From Stomorhina lunata (lineage: Eukaryota; Arthropoda; Insecta; Diptera; Rhiniidae), in the NCBI GenBank assembly GCA_933228675.1, contig OW121744.1, positions 97,011,865 to 97,075,864 of the forward strand: 64,000 nt of DNA, written 5' to 3'. The notes under the pieces were generated by a model. The model made no database searches. It saw only the letters and a program-made list of their open reading frames with translations, and was not told the DNA's origin. Shown piece by piece: positions 46,192-58,309 of the stretch. The position numbers and the translations under genes are program-made. Positions within the stretch are counted from its first letter, which is position 1, and every line of letters begins with the position of its first letter.

Positions 46192-46710
46192 ATGAAAGTT
46201 ATAACTTGTCATTTAGTCCTCTTGGCTCTGACAATCAGCCTAAACAGTCTACAATCGCAGGTATATTTAAAAATTGAACATGTTTACCATGATACATGGT
46301 ATAGTTTTACCATGATTTTTTCAACATTTATTAAATTTCCCTATCTCTAGGCTACTACTACTGATGATAAGGACATCATTGATGCCGAAGAGGCCTGCAT
46401 TAAAGAAGGAAATCTTACCATCGCTGAAGCGCAACTCATTGATTCTGATGACCTCTTTGGTCCTCAGCAACCTGTGGCTACGCAGAATATAAAATGTTTC
46501 CTTTTGTGCTTTTACAAAAAACTTGGCATTATTCAGGCAGATGGCACCAGGAAACTGGACATAGTAGAAAACCACTTTCAAGATAGATTCCCTACGAAAA
46601 AGGAGGCTGTTAAAGCGGCTATAAACAAGTGTGCCAACAACAAAATGCCAAACCCATGCGAGGAAGTTTATGCTTTTGAGTCTTGTATTTGGAAGACTTT
46701 GCAGTTCTAA
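46192..46710 (+). CDS. Odorant-binding protein E of the tandem cluster (two exons)
   Basis: Exon 1 is 46192-46260 (23 codons, signal peptide beginning MKVITCHLVLLALTISLN). The intron is 46261-46350 (90 bp, the longest of the set, donor GTATAT, acceptor TCTAG). Exon 2 is 46351-46710. The product is 142 residues with cysteines at 39, 72, 76, 117, 126 and 135. The N-terminal part of exon 2 is acidic (TTTDDKDIIDAEE). KCFLLCFYKK and FESCIWK are present. AATAAA at 46773-46778. A GTG at 46474 is an internal valine and not a start. It lies 8.1 kb after gene D; the gap is filled by repeats and no OBP remnant was recognised there. About 100 bp beyond its stop a satellite array begins. Confidence 0.95.
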
Positions 46711-46814
46711 CCAGATTTTCTTATAAAGAGTTTTGAATTGGATTGAATTAAATTCCCTATGTTAATATATTAAATAAAATGTAATTATCGTTAGCATATC
46801 AAAATTTCACATAT

Positions 46815-48260
46815 TAAATTTTATTGAAAATTTTTCTATAGAAACATTTTTTATCGAAAATTTTTTTATAGAACAATGTTTTTCAATCGAAAATTTTTCT
46901 ATAGAAAAATGTTTTTCTATCGAAAATTTTTCTATAGAAAAATGTTTTTCTATCGAAAATTTTTCTATAGAAAAATGTTTTTCTATCGAAAATTTTTCTA
47001 TAGAAAAATGTTTTTCTATCGAAAATTTTTCTATAGAAAAATGTTTTTCTATCGAAAATTTTTCTACAGAAAAATGTTTTTCTATCGAAAATTTTTCTAT
47101 AGAAAAATGTTTTTCTATCGAAAATTTTTCTATAGAAAAGTGTTTATCTATCGAAAAATTTTCTATAGAAAAATTTTTTTCTATTGAAAATTTTTCTATA
47201 GAAAAATGTTTTTCTATCGAAAATTTTTCTATAGAAAAATGTTTTTCTATCGAAAATTTTTCTATAGAAAAATGTTTTTCTATCGAAAATTTTTCTATAG
47301 AAAAATGTTTTTCTATCGAAAATTTTTCTATAGAAAAATGTTTTTCTATCGAAAATTTTTCTATAGAAAAATGTTTTTCTATCGAAAATTTTTCTATAGA
47401 AAAATGTTTTTCTATCGAAAATTTTTCTATAGAAAAATTTTTTTCTATCGAAAATTTTTCTATAGAAATATTTTTTTCTATCGAAAATTTTTCTATAGAA
47501 AAATTTTTTTCTATCGAAAATTTTTCTATAGAAAAATTTTTTTCTATCGAAAATTTTTCTATAGAAAAATTTTTTTCTATCGAAAATTTTTCTATAGAAA
47601 AATTTTTTTCTATCGAAAATTTTTCTATAGAAAAATTTTTTTCTATCGAAAATTTTTCTATAGAAAAATTTTTTTCTATCGAAAATTTTTCTATAGAAAA
47701 ATTTTTTTCTATCGAAAATTTTTCTATAGAAAAATTTTTTTCCATCGAAAATTTTTCTATAGAAACATTTTTTTCTATCGAAAATTTTTCTGTAGAAAAA
47801 TTTTTTTCTATCGAAAATTTTTCTATAGAAAAATTTTTTTCTATCGAAAATTTTTCTATAGAAAACTTTTTTCTATCGAAAATTTTTCTATAGAAAAATT
47901 TTTTTCTATCGAAATTGTTTCTATAGAAAAATTTTTTTCTGTCGAAAATTTTTCTATAGAAAAATTTTTTTCTATCGAAAATTTTTCTATAGAAAAATTT
48001 TTTTCTATCGAAAATTTTTCTATAGAAAAATTTTTTTCTATCGAAAATTTTTCTATAGAAAAATTTTTTTCTATCGAAATTTTTCTATCGAAAAATTTTT
48101 TTCTATCGAACATTTTTCTATAGAAAAATTTTTTTCTATCGAAAATTTTTCTATAGAAAAATTTTTTTCTATCGAAAATTTTTCTATAGAAAAATTTTTT
48201 TCTAGCGAAAATTTTTCTATAGAAAAATTTTTTTTATCGAAAATTTTTCTATTTTAGAAA
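46815..48260. repeat. 33-bp satellite array after OBP gene E
   Basis: Unit of 33 bp: TTTTTCTATAGAAAAAT followed by G/T-TTTTTCTATCGAAAA. Units before about 47420 carry AAAAATGTTTTTC, and units after it AAAAATTTTTTTC; the switch is abrupt. Because 33 is a multiple of three, both strands stay open for about 300 codons (SIEKF or FYRK repeats). There is no start context or non-repetitive domain to support a gene. Confidence 0.96.
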
Positions 48261-48316
48261 AATTAATTAAAATCCTTTTTTTTTTTCTCAGATTCAAAAG
48301 TGATTCTAAATAAAGC

Positions 48317-48348
48317 ACCAGTTTTTTTTTTTTTTTTTTTTTTTTGAT
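48317..48348. repeat. Poly-T tract
   Basis: An uninterrupted run of about 26 T. Confidence 0.9.
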
Positions 48349-48349
48349 A

Positions 48350-49035
48350 AGAGATTATGTTTAAATTTAAAGGTTATTTGGGCCTTTCGATATCCATACA
48401 TTTTCATCTGAAGTAGAAAATATTTGGATATCACAAATAATGAAAAGCCCAGAATTGTTACTCAACAAATACTAGGTTTGAGTTGAGTGTGTGCGAAAGC
48501 TTGTTTGTATAAGTGTGTATTTGTTATGAAAAAAATCCCCAAAAGCAATTTTCGCACGCAAAAATGGATTAATACAAATGCACTTTATCGAAACCGTTTA
48601 TACAAGATACATACATATAGTACGTATGTAAAAGAATGAATAAAAGTTGAAATAAAATTGAAAAAGCCTCTAAATACAAATGAAAAACACTCGCACACTC
48701 ATAGGAACAAACAAATTCAAATAAACTTGTCCGATTTTACCCCATTCTTTTTTGAAATAGTGACCAATAAAACAAAAAAACGTGGCAAATAAAAGAAGTT
48801 GAAGGCAAAATATCAGAGAAAAAAGTGCTCACTTTATATCGGTAAAACATATGGTGTTTTGCACAGTGGTTTAAAACAAAAAAAAGTGACTTGAAATTTG
48901 ACTTTAAATATCTGAAAAACTGTACAAGGTACATAAATATTTTTTTGTAGTTATAAAGTTTGTTTCTGGGTTTATGTTAAACAATTTCAAAGATTTCAAA
49001 AAGAAAACCCAATTAACAGTTTTTTGCAATTAAAA
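48350..49035. other. AT-rich sequence without a recognisable gene
   Basis: No frame of note; a CATACATATAGTACGTATGT-like short palindrome near 48612. Confidence 0.45.
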
Positions 49036-49039
49036 TTAT

Positions 49040-49390
49040 GGTGTATAGAAATTTGCCATTCTTTATAAAATTCGTCTTTTTAGATTCGTTTGCGAATTCG
49101 TGCAACTTTTTATTTATGAAATCTTAAGAGAATATATGGGACTATAAAAGTACATTGCAGAAATTAAAAAAATCGGCTTGACTTTTTTGTTATGTAATCG
49201 AAAACACAAAAATTTTCTTAAAAATTAGACAAATTTGGTTCAATGCTGCACGTAAAGGGAATGTTGCACTGACTTAAGTTTTGGTTTAAAATCATCCTAG
49301 AACCCCATTCTCTACGAATATATAATAAAACATTAACTTTCAATAAAAAAAAACTATTTCGTAAAAAGTAAAAAATTGATACCATCTTTT
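49040..49390 (-). repeat. Dispersed repeat family C, copy 2, first part
   Basis: Reverse-orientation match to 33410-33740 (AAATCATCCTAGAACCCCAT, GAATATATGGGACTATA, TCGAAAACACAAAAATTTT). Ends at TTGATACCAT just before the satellite. Confidence 0.8.
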
Positions 49391-49399
49391 TAAATAATT

Positions 49400-50860
49400 T
49401 CCTTTTGAAAATTTGTCGATAAAAATATTTTTGGTAAAAATATGGAAAAATTTTGAATAAAAAAAATTCTATAGAAAAATTTTTGATAAAAAAAATTTCC
49501 AAATTTTGATAAAAAAATTTTCTATAGAAAAGTTTTTGATAAAAAATTTTCTATAGAAATTTTTGTTGAAAAAGTTTTAAGTAAAAAAAAAATTATATAG
49601 AAACATTTTGGACCAAAAAATTTTCTATAGAAAAATTTTTGATAAAAAAATTTTCTATAGAAAAATTTTTGATAAAAAAATTTTCTATAGAAAAATTTTT
49701 GATAAAAAATTTTCTATAGAAAAATTTTCGATAACAAAATTTTCTATAGAAAAATTTTTGATACAAAATTTTCTATAAAAAAATTTTTGATAAAAAAAAG
49801 TTTCCAAAGAAAAAATTTGATAAAAAAAAGTTTTTATAGAAAAGTTTTTGATAAAAATATTTTCTATAGAAATTTTTGTTGAAAAAGATTTTGATAAAAA
49901 AAATTTTATATAGAAACATTTTGGACCAAAAAATTTTCTCTAGAAAAATTTTTGATAAATCAATAGAAAAATTTTTAATAAAAAAATTTTCTATAGGAAA
50001 TGTTTGATACAAAAATTTTCTATAGAAAAATTTTTGATACAAAAATTTTCTATAGAAAAATTTTTGATACAAAAATTTTTTGTAGAAAAATTTTTGTATC
50101 AAAAATTTTCTATAGAAAAATTTTTGATACAAAAATTTTCTATAGAAAAATTTTTGATACAAAAATTTTCTATAGAAAAATTTTTGATACAAAAATTTTG
50201 TGATGAATTTTCTTTATTTGGGAATTAATTATTCGAACTTTTTTAATTTTTAAGTGATGAATTTTCTATAGAAAAATTTTTGATAAAAAAATTTTCTATA
50301 GAAAAATTTTTGATACAAAAACTTTCTATAGAAAAATCTTTCATACAAAAATTTTCTATAGACAAATTTTTGATACAAAAATTTTCTATAGAAAAATTTT
50401 TGATACAAACATTTTTTATAGAAACATTTTTTTTTTTTTTGATACAAAAATATACAAATTTTTAATACAAAAATTTTTTATAGAAAAATGTTTGAGAAAA
50501 AAATGTTTAATAAAAAAATTTGCTATAGAAAATTTTTGATAATAAATTTTCTATAGAAAAATGGTTAATACAAAAACTTTCTATAGAAAAATTTTGTTTT
50601 AAAAATTTTCTATAGAAAAATTTTAAATACAACAATTTTCTATAGAAAAATTTTTGATACAAGAATTTTTTATAGAAAAAGTTTTGATACAAAAATTTTC
50701 TATAGACAAATTTTTGATAAAAAATTTTCTATAGAAAAATTTTTGATAAAAAATTTAGTATAGAAAAATTTTTGATAAAAATTTTAGTATAGAAAAATTT
50801 TTAATAAAAAAATTTTCTATAGAAAAATTTTTGATAAAAATATTTAAAAAAATGGATTAG
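49400..50860. repeat. Satellite array of about 30-31 bp inside family C
   Basis: TTTTCTATAGAAAAATTTTT plus GATAAAAAA or GATACAAAA. It divides into blocks: GATAAAAAA at about 49640-49720 and GATACAAAA at about 50000-50200 and 50300-50420. A stretch at about 49775-49960 repeats 49510-49620 (GTTGAAAAAG then ATATAGAAACATTTTGGACC). Confidence 0.93.
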
Positions 50861-50984
50861 AAAACTTTTTCATTCTAAACGTTAGAACTACACATTGAAA
50901 AAATACCTATTTTATTTAAAAGAATAAAAAACGGCAACTCTGCAGACTATTTTTTTGTTTTGTTCTGTTCTCCTTGCGCCGACC

Positions 50985-51110
50985 GTGCCCATAACAGTTG
51001 TTATAGTAAAGTTATCATGATTTTTCATTGTTTCTTCAAGCTCATTGGACAATAATTGAAACAGCTACAGTGTTCATAAGCTTTTTTACTTCTGAGGTTG
51101 TCTACTTTGT
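50985..51110 (-). repeat. Dispersed repeat family C, copy 2, second part
   Basis: Matches the reverse complement of 33050-33180 (CCCATAACAGTTGTTATA, TTTCTTCAAGCTCATTGGAC, AATAATTGAAA). Confidence 0.78.
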
Positions 51111-51119
51111 AAACTGGTT

Positions 51120-51235
51120 AACCAACATTTAGAAATTTTTCTATAGAAAATATTTAAAAAAAAATTTTTTTATAGAAAATTTTTTAATCAAAAATGTTTC
51201 TATAGAATTTTTTGTATCAAACAATTTTCTGATAT
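51120..51235. repeat. Short satellite trace
   Basis: Two to three degenerate units with TTTTTCTATAGAAAAT. Confidence 0.6.
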
Positions 51236-51239
51236 ATAA

Positions 51240-52115
51240 TGATGCAATCCGACTTACAGTTTAGAAGATACAATTTTATTACCACTTTGTTTTTCGTTTC
51301 AAACCACTGTGTGTTGGAAGGTTCGATGGTGTAGTCGTTGGTTGGTTGAATGTTTGTTTGTTAAGCCTGGCGTTTAATGAAAGTTTAATGATTTGTTAAT
51401 TGGATTTTGGCTTTATTGGAAGAAAAGAAAGAAAAAAAGAAACATATTCAAATATGTACAAATAGACACATGCCAAGGGTGGTTTTTCTCGTTTGCAGTG
51501 AACAAGAAGCCAGTATTTTAAACAGATTAGTAAACAGAAAATGAAATTTGCATAATAAAGTCGAAGAAGTGCAAAAGGAGCTAACTGATGCTTTTACAAA
51601 AACCATACAAAATAGCTTAAATATTTTGCACTGCTATCGAAATTTAAAATTTGTCTCTAAGACCCTTTTTAGAATATACCCCCAACTTTAAAATAGTACC
51701 CCAAAATGGTTTAACACATTTTCATTAAAGGTTTATTTGTCAAACGACTACAATTTGTTTGATTTTGCTCTAGCCAAATCCTTAAGGATTCCTTTTTTTT
51801 CTATTAATTTATTATATTAAACTTTTGTTATATTTGTTAACTTTCTCCATTATATCATTTAGTTGTTATAGAAAATTTCGAGGCCAAAGAAAATTTTTAA
51901 TGATGTCGCTTTTGTGTTGCAAATGTAGAAAAGATAATATAAAGTTAAACATTTTAGAGCATGTCAAAAATTTTATGTAATTTGTGATGAAGGAACAAGA
52001 ACTGCCAAATTAACAAATATAAAATGTTTTATACTTAAGAGGTTTGTCAAAGTAAGTAACAATAGAAATTGTAGGTTTTTTTGAAGAAATCTAATTATAA
52101 AAATAATTAGATAAA
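51240..52115. other. AT-rich sequence without a recognisable gene
   Basis: 51256-51310 resembles 160-225. No coding frame recognised. Confidence 0.5.
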
Positions 52116-52119
52116 AATA

Positions 52120-55100
52120 AAAATATAGAAAAATTTTCATTATAAAAATTTTTCTATAGAAAAATTTTCATTAGAAAAATTTTCATTAGAAAAATTTTTT
52201 TATAGAAAAATTTTCATTAGAAAAATTTTTCTATAGAAAAATTTTCATTAGAAAAATTTTTCTATAGAAAAATTTTTATTAGAAAAATTTTTCTATAGAA
52301 AAATTTTCATTAGAAAAATTTTTCTATAGAAAAATTTTTATTAGAAAAATTTTTCTATAGAAAAATTTTCATTAGAAAAATTTTTCTATAGAATAATTTT
52401 CATTAGAAAAATTTTTCTATAGAAAAATTTTCATTAGAAAAATTTTTCTATAAAAAAATTTTCATTAGAAAAATTTTTCTATAGAAAATTTTTCATTAGA
52501 AAAATTTTTCCATAGAAAATTTTTCATTAGAAAAATTTTTCTATAGAAAATTTTTCATTAGAAAAATTTTTCTATAGAAAATTTTTCATTAGAAAAATTT
52601 TTCTATGGAAAATTTTTCATTAGAAAAATTTTTCTATAGAAAATTTTTCATTAGAAAAATTTTTCTATAGAAAATTTTTCATTAGAAAAATTTTTCTATA
52701 GAAAATTTTTCATTAGAAAAATTTTTCTATAGAAAAATTTTCATTAGAAAAATTTTTCTATAGAAAAATTTTCATTAGAAAAATTTTTCTACAGAAAAAT
52801 TTTCATCAGAACAATTTTTCTATAGAAAAATTTTCATTAGAAAAATTTTTCTATAGAAAAATTTTCATTAGAAAAATTTTTCTATAGAAAAATTTTCATT
52901 AGAAAAATTTTTCTATAGAAAAATTTTCATTAGAAAAATTTTTCTATAGAAAAATTTTCATTAGAAAAATTTTTCTATAGAAAAATTTTCATTAGAAAAA
53001 TTTTTCTATAGAAAAATTTTCATTAGAAAAATTTTTCTATAGAAAAATTTTCATTAGAAAAATTTTTCTATAGAAAAATTTTCATTAGAAAAATTTTTCT
53101 ATAGAAAAATTTTCATTAGAAAAATTTTTCTATAGAAAAATTTTCATTAGAAAAATTTTTCTATAGAAAAATTTTCATTAGAAAAATTTTTCTATAGAAA
53201 AATTTTCATTAGAAAAATTTTTCTATAGAAAAATTTTCATTAGAAAAATTTTTCTATAGAAAAATTTTCATTAGAAAAATTTTTCTATAGAAAAATTTTC
53301 ATTAGAAAAATTTTTCTATAGAAAAATTTTCATTAGGAAAATTTTTCTATAGAAAAATTTTCATTAGAAAAATTTTTCTATAGAAAAATTTTCATTAGAA
53401 AAATTTTTCTATAGAAAAATTTTCATTAGAAAAATTTTTCTATAGAAAAATTTTCATTAGAAAAATTTTTCTATAGAAAAATTTTCATTAGAAAAATTTT
53501 TCTATAGAAAAATTTTCATTAGAAAAATTTTTCTATAGAAAAATTTTCATTAGAAAAATTTTTCTATAGAAAAATTTTCATTAGAAAAATTTTTCTATAG
53601 AAAAATTTTCATTAGAAAAATGTTTCTAGAGAAAAATTTTCATTAGAAAAATTTTTCTATAGAAAAATTTTCATTAGAAAAATTTTTCTACAGAAAAATT
53701 TTCATCAGAACAATTTTTCTATAGAAAAATTTTCATTAGAAAAATTTTTCTATAGAAAAATTTTCATTAGAAAAATTTTTCTATAGAAAAATTTTCATTA
53801 GAAAAATTTTTCTATAGAAAAATTTTCATTAGAAAAATTTTTCTATAGAAAAATTTTCATTAGAAAAATTTTTCTATAGAAAAATTTTCATTAGAAAAAT
53901 TTTTCTATAGAAAAATTTTCATTAGAAAAATTTTTCTATAGAAAAATTTTCATTAGAAAAATTTTTCTATAGAAAAATTTTCATTAGAAAAATTTTTCTA
54001 TAGAAAAATTTTCATTAGAAAAATTTTTCTATAGAAAAATTTTCATTAGAAAAATTTTTCTATAGAAAAATTTTCATTAGAAAAATTTTTCTATAGAAAA
54101 ATTTTCATTAGAAAAATTTTTCTATAGAAAAATTTTCATTAGAAAAATTTTTCTATAGAAAAATTTTCATTAGAAAAATTTTTCTATAGAAAAATTTTCA
54201 TTAGAAAAATTTTTCTATAGAAAAATTTTCATTAGAAAAATTTTTCTATAGAAAAATTTTCATTAGAAAAATTTTTCTATAGAAAAATTTTCATTAAAAA
54301 AATTTTTCTATAGAAAAATTTTCATTAGAAAAATTTTTCTATAGAAAAATTTTCATTAGAAAAATTTTTCTATAGAAAAATTTTCATTAGAAAAATTTTT
54401 CTATAGAAAAATTTTCATTAGAAAAATTTTTCTATAGAAAAATTTTCTTTAGAAAAATTTTTCTATAGAAAAATTTTCATTAGAAAAATTTTTCTATAGA
54501 AAAATTTTCATTAGAAAAATTTTTCTATAGAAAAATTTTCATTAGAAAAATTTTTCTATAGAAAAATTTTCATTAGAAAAATTTTTCCATGGAAAAATTT
54601 TCATTAGAAAGATTTTTCTATGGAAAAATTTTCATTAGAAAAATTTTTCTATGGAAAAATTTTCATTAGAAAAATTTTTCTATGGAAAAATTTTCATTAG
54701 AAAAATTTTTCTATAGAAAAATTTTCATTAGAAAAATTTTTCTATAGAAAAATTTTCATTAGAAAAATTTTTCTATAGAAAAATTTTCATTAGAAAATTT
54801 TTTCTATAGAAAAATTTTCATTAGAAAATTTTTTCTATAGAAAAATTTTCATTAGAAAAATTTTTCTATAGAAAAATTTTCATTAGAAAAATTTTTCTAT
54901 AGAAAAATTTTCATTAGAAAAATTTTTCTTTAGAAAAATTTTCATTAGAAAAATTTTTCTATAGAAAAATTTTCATTAGAAAAATTTTTCTATAGAAAAA
55001 TTTATATTAGAAAAATTTTTCTATAGAAAATTTTTCATTAGAAAAATTTTTCTATAGAAAATTTTTCTATAGAAAATTTTTCATTAGAAAAATTTTTCTA

Positions 55101-55455
55101 TTGAAAATTTTTCATTAGAAAAATTTTTCTATAGAAAAATTTTTCTAATGAAAATTTTTTTATAGAAAAATTTTTCTAATGAAAAATTTTCTATAGAAAA
55201 ATTTTCTATAAAAAAATTTTTCTAATGAAAAATTTTTCTATAGAAAATTTTTCTATAGAAAATTTTTCATTAGAAAAATTTTTCTATAGAAAATTTTTCA
55301 TTAGAAAAATTTTTCTATAGAAAATTTTTCATTAGAAAAATTTTTCTATAGAAAATTTTTCATTAGAAAAATTTTTCTATAGAAAATTTTTCATTAGAAA
55401 AATTTTTCTATAGAAAATTTTTCATTAGAAAAATTTTTCTATAGAAAAATCTATT
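52120..55455. repeat. 31-bp satellite array, ATTAGAAAAA variant, about 107 units
   Basis: Unit of 31 bp: TTTTTCTATAGAAAAATTTT plus CATTAGAAAAA. The array is 3.3 kb and very uniform between 52800 and 54550. A rare variant unit (CTACAG with CATCAGAACAA) occurs at 52790 and again 899 bp later at 53689; 899 is exactly 29 x 31. Other blocks use CTATGG (about 54585-54680) and AAAATTTTTCATT (about 52480-52725 and 55020 onward). Near 55140-55250 a few units are inverted (TTTTTCTAATGAAAA). Confidence 0.98.
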
Positions 55456-56640
55456 TATTTCTTAAAATATTAAGAAATTTGCAATTTTTAGATAATTAAC
55501 TACATGTAATGAATCAAGACATATGGACTATCTTTATTAATTAAATTAAGTCTTTGTATAAGTAACCTAGATATCTTAATAAAATAAAACCTCAATCAAT
55601 TAACAAATATGAAAAGAAAACCAGACTTTATTGAAATCAAAAGAAAATACCTTTCAAACGTAATATAATGAAAAATGATTGATAACAAAACACAATTTAT
55701 TGGATGGTCAACATTAATTTATTAAAATCCTGCTGATGTTTGTTTTGGCCAGAAACCTCAAAACAAACAAAAGGCTATTTTATTTGGTCCAAGGTCCAGT
55801 GCAAAGAACAAATAAGTTAAATGTATCTATATAAAAGTCTACAAAATGAAGTAAGTAAAATAATGGTAAGTAGCAATACGAGTATGTATGTATGGGCTTA
55901 GCTTTTATCTTTTAAATTTTTTTGTTGAATAGAAATAAAAAGATTAAGGAGGAGTTAAGAAAGGCATTAGCCTTTGTTAGACCATATTTAAAAGCTAGAG
56001 GAAGGAGTAGAATGTATAAAGTGACAATGTGTCAATCTTTTTAATTTAATTTTTATCAATGTTTTTTCAAAGATTTACCCGGCTTTTGTAGTTTTTCTTT
56101 TGTTTAATATAAAATTTTTCTATTCTTAAAAAGAATATTACAAACTTCCTGTTTTTCTCGACTCTTCCTTAAGTTTTCATTCTTTTGATTTGGTTCCTTG
56201 TCTTTTAATTTTTTTGTCTTTAGACTTAAAGATAATATTCGATTAGGGTGTGGATGGAATTTTATTTGTTAAACTAACTCTATTCATGTTTTTTCCGTTT
56301 ATGTTTCCGCTTCCTAGTTTTATTTTCTTTTATTTTTTTCACAATTTTTCCAGTTCTTTTTCCTTTCCTTTGACTACTTTTTCTCCTGTGTCTGCCTATT
56401 GTCTAGTCGTCCTTGTTGCTGTTGTTGTTGTTGGAACTCTTCTACTGCAGAAGGCCTTAGTTGTAATCAATTCATATGTCAAATTTGGAATTTATATTTA
56501 TTAAATTAAAATATTGTCTGTCTAAAAAGTAAGAAAAGGAAATGAAATGAATAAAACTGACATTTGAAAGGAACTTTTGACGTTTAAGGAAAAAATTAAA
56601 TTGGTAGAGAATAGATTAAACTTTTCCTAATATTTAAATC
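55456..56640. other. AT-rich sequence without a recognisable gene
   Basis: An 84-codon hydrophobic frame (56250-56504), in a T-rich tract with TTGTTGCTGTTGTTGTTGTT near 56424, has no recognisable family. Confidence 0.45.
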
Positions 56641-57075
<435 letters not shown>

Positions 57076-57079
57076 TTTT

Positions 57080-57610
57080 CTTCTTTTTATCAAAAATTTT
57101 TCTATAAAAAAGTTTTTTATCAAAAATTATTTTATAAAAAATTTTTTATCAAAAAGTTTTCTATAGAAAATCTTTTTATCAAAAATTTTTCTATAGAAAA
57201 TCTTTTTATCAAAAATTTTTCTATAGAAAATTTTTTTATCAAAAATTTTTCTATAGAAAATTTTTTTTATTAAATTTCTCTATAGAAAATTTTTTTTATC
57301 AAATTTCTCTATAGAAAATTTTTTATGAAAAATTTTTCTATAGAAAATTTTTTTATTCAAAATTTCTCTAAAGAAAATTTTTTTATCAAAAATTTTTCTA
57401 TAGAAAATTTTTTTATAAAAAACATTTCTATAGAAGAAAATTTTTTTAGGAAAAATTTTTCTATCGAAAATCTTTTTATCAACAATTTTTCTATAGAAAA
57501 TTTTTTTATCAAAAATTTTTCTATAGAAAATTTTTTTATCAAACATTTTTCTATAGAAAGTTTTTTTATCAAAAATTTTTCTATAGAAATTTTTTTTTAT
57601 CAAAAAAATA
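57080..57610. repeat. 31-bp satellite array, TTTATCAAAAA variant
   Basis: Units TTTTTCTATAGAAAATTTTT plus TTATCAAAAA, about 17 copies. Confidence 0.95.
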
Positions 57611-57815
57611 ACAAAATTGTCGGGATGTAAATATTATTTAAAAAGAATGACTATTCGCATTTGATCCTAAATCTGTTACATTTGTTTTTTAATGTAACAG
57701 ACCAATTTATTGATAAAAGCCAAAAATTGTTTGCGGAGAAACCAAAATTCCTCGACGCGTTTCGTTGGTTGGTTAGGCCATCTCTTCAGGGGGATGATCC
57801 CCACTTTAGACAGAT
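57611..57815 (+). repeat. Copy 1 of a repeat duplicated in inverted form downstream
   Basis: Contains GCATTTGATCCTAAATCTGT, AATGTAACAGACC, TTATTGATAAAAGCC and CTCGACGCGTTTCG followed by GGTTGGTTAGGCCATCTC. The same sequence with small changes appears at 58035-58165 and in reverse at 58170-58310. A short frame across it is not a recognised protein. Confidence 0.8.
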
Positions 57816-58030
57816 CAAAAATTCTACAGAAAATTTCTTTATCAAGAATTTTTCTATAGAAAATTTTTTTATCAAAAATTTTTCTATGGAAAATTTTTTT
57901 ATCAAAAATTTTTCTTTGAAAAATTTTTTTATCAAAAATTTTTCTATAGAAATTTTTTTTTATCAACAGAAAATTTTTTTCTATAGAAAATTTTTTTTAT
58001 CAAAAAATTTTCTATAGAAAATTTTTTTAA
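57816..58030. repeat. 31-bp satellite array, TTTATCAAAAA variant, second block
   Basis: Same unit as 57080-57610, about seven copies. Confidence 0.92.
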
Positions 58031-58034
58031 AATT

Positions 58035-58285
58035 CAAAAAGAAGAGTATTTGCATTTGATCCCAAACCTGTTACATTTATTTATTAATGTAACAGATCAA
58101 TTTATTGATAAAAAGCCAAAAAATGTTTGCAGAGAAACCAAATTCCTCGACGCGTTTCGATGGTTGGTTAAGCCAACCGCAAACTTTTTTTTGGCTTTTT
58201 ATCAATAAATTGATCTGTTACATTAATAAATAAATGTAACAGGTTTGGGATCAAATGCAAATACTCTTCTTTTTGAATAATATTT
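58035..58285. repeat. Large hairpin with about 90-bp arms
   Basis: The left arm (about 58035-58125) includes GAAGAGTATTTGCATTTGAT and TTAATGTAACAGATCAATTT; the right arm (about 58186-58276) is its near-exact complement. The 60-bp spacer has CTCGACGCGTTTCGATGG. The right side then continues into the complement of 57600-57650. Confidence 0.9.
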
Positions 58286-58309
58286 ACATCCCGACTATTT
58301 TGTTATTTT

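Noticed and set aside
46321..46581. 86-codon minus-strand frame
   Set aside because: Antisense shadow of OBP gene E exon 2.
46807..48123. Open frames of 305 and 312 codons on opposite strands
   Set aside because: By-product of the 33-bp period; the repeat belongs to a non-coding satellite superfamily whose 31-bp members are not open.
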